From contig JAGSPR010000161.1 in the NCBI GenBank assembly GCA_018262455.1, positions 1-13,101 of the forward strand: DNA of 13,101 nucleotides, given 5' to 3'. This DNA comes from Deltaproteobacteria bacterium. GTDB lineage: Bacteria; Myxococcota; Polyangia; Haliangiales; Haliangiaceae. Position 1 is the first letter of the stretch. Each line of letters starts with the position of its first letter. Made by a program: the position numbers and the translations under genes. The notes beneath the pieces were generated by a model that was given only the letters and a program-made list of their open reading frames with translations, was not told the DNA's origin and ran no database searches. Below are positions 12,422 through 13,101 of this stretch, piece by piece.

Positions 12422-13101
12422 ATGTCCAGGATCTCGACCCTCCTTGTGGTTTCGCTCGCGGCGTGTGGCGGTGGCGGCGGTGGCGGCGGTGGTGGTGGTG
12501 GAGTCGACGCTCCCAGCGTCGTCGACGCACCGATGGCTGCGCAGATGATCACGATCTCCGGTACCGCCGTGGAGATCCAGGCTCTTGCCACCGCACCCGT
12601 CGAGGGGGTGAAGGTCGAGGCGTTTGCCAGCAGCGACGAGGTCACCGCGGTGGCGACCGCGACCACCGACGCCTCGGGCAACTACTCGCTCGTCATCTCG
12701 ACAAGCGGGGTCGCGCTCGATGGGTTCTTGAAGGCGACGAAGACCGGCCTCGTCGATACCTACCTGTATCCGCCAGAGATCCTCGTGCAGGATTTTGCCG
12801 GCGCGTCGATCAACATGGTCTCGCCGACGACGTTCGGGCTGCTGTCCGACACGCTGTGCCGAGCAAACCAGGATGCCGCCCAGGGGACGATCGCCCTCCT
12901 CGTCGAGGATGCGACCCCGGCGGCGGTCGCAGGCGCGGTCATCGCGAGCACGCCCGCGGCGCCGACCTACTGCTACAACAGCACCAGCGGGCTGCCGGCT
13001 TTCGACGCCACCGAGACCCAGCCCGATGGCGTGGGCTACATGTTCAACGTCACGGGCGAGGTCTCGGTCACCGCGACGAAGGCGGGGACGACGTTCAAGT
13101 C
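12422..13101 (+). CDS. Lipoprotein with poly-Gly linker and carboxypeptidase-regulatory-like domain, 5' part
   Basis: The gene runs off the right edge; 226 codons are present with no stop. MSRISTLLVVSLAAC is a lipoprotein signal with Cys15, directly followed by twelve Gly (16-27) and then VDAPSVVDAP, a flexible tether. From about residue 42 the sequence ITISGTAVEIQALATAPVEG and TTDASGNYSLVIS match a carboxypeptidase regulatory-like (beta-sandwich) domain. In that fold a variable strand precedes the G-x-Y-x-L/F turn. The later part holds the Cys pair C145/C181 (TLCRA, TYCYN). Probably an anchored surface protein; the ligand is unknown. The poly-Gly block is a GGC/GGT repeat in the DNA and is prone to length change. 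It is absent from simple closed-frame listings because it lacks a stop. Confidence 0.72.
   Translation, partial: MSRISTLLVVSLAACGGGGGGGGGGGGVDAPSVVDAPMAAQMITISGTAVEIQALATAPVEGVKVEAFASSDEVTAVATATTDASGNYSLVISTSGVALDGFLKATKTGLVDTYLYPPEILVQDFAGASINMVSPTTFGLLSDTLCRANQDAAQGTIALLVEDATPAAVAGAVIASTPAAPTYCYNSTSGLPAFDATETQPDGVGYMFNVTGEVSVTATKAGTTFK

Overview
The window is high-GC DNA with dense coding, third-position G/C bias and many small secreted proteins. It looks like a chromosomal segment from a large-genome Myxococcota bacterium, perhaps near Kofleriaceae or Haliangium. That placement is inferred from several traits: seven putative lipoproteins, a lipoprotein whose signal peptide runs into a poly-Gly linker and a VDAP-type spacer, EF-hand lipoproteins, GTG starts, and repeat-filled spacers. 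No rRNA, tRNA, CRISPR, phage or transposase gene is visible.

Layout. Positions 1-187 hold the 5' end of a minus-strand expansin-like lipoprotein. Two small plus-strand genes for exported proteins (327-840) follow. On the minus strand come a Spy/CpxP-like lipoprotein (849-1418), a decayed GreA/GreB C-terminal remnant (1534-1645), a nested inverted-repeat element (1646-1917), a gluzincin-type lipoprotein peptidase (1916-2797) and a patatin-like lipase (2852-3598). On the plus strand are a POT-family peptide transporter (3686-5362), a P-loop NTPase/kinase-like protein (5403-6005) and a beta-CASP metallo-beta-lactamase RNase (6008-7405). The last two are 2 nt apart and probably translationally coupled.

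Positions 7406-7975 are a non-coding spacer with three repeat types: a 7-bp tandem array, a 33-bp inverted repeat, and an eight-unit tandem array built on GGCTTTGCAGGC. Next are a minus-strand pirin and a divergent Bcr/CflA-type efflux pump, then four minus-strand genes: a zinc-ribbon protein, a two-Cys lipoprotein, a three-EF-hand lipoprotein and a small membrane protein. The window ends in the 5' part of a plus-strand lipoprotein with a carboxypeptidase-regulatory-like domain.

Functionally the genes serve envelope and secretion roles (lipoproteins, peptidase, lipase, two transporters) plus one probable RNA-processing pair. No single pathway links them. The most unusual structure is the 272-bp near-palindromic repeat element at 1646-1917. 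It has four identical 24-bp copies in a head-to-head, symmetric layout. It abuts a broken greA-like fragment on one side and supplies two bases of the peptidase stop codon on the other.
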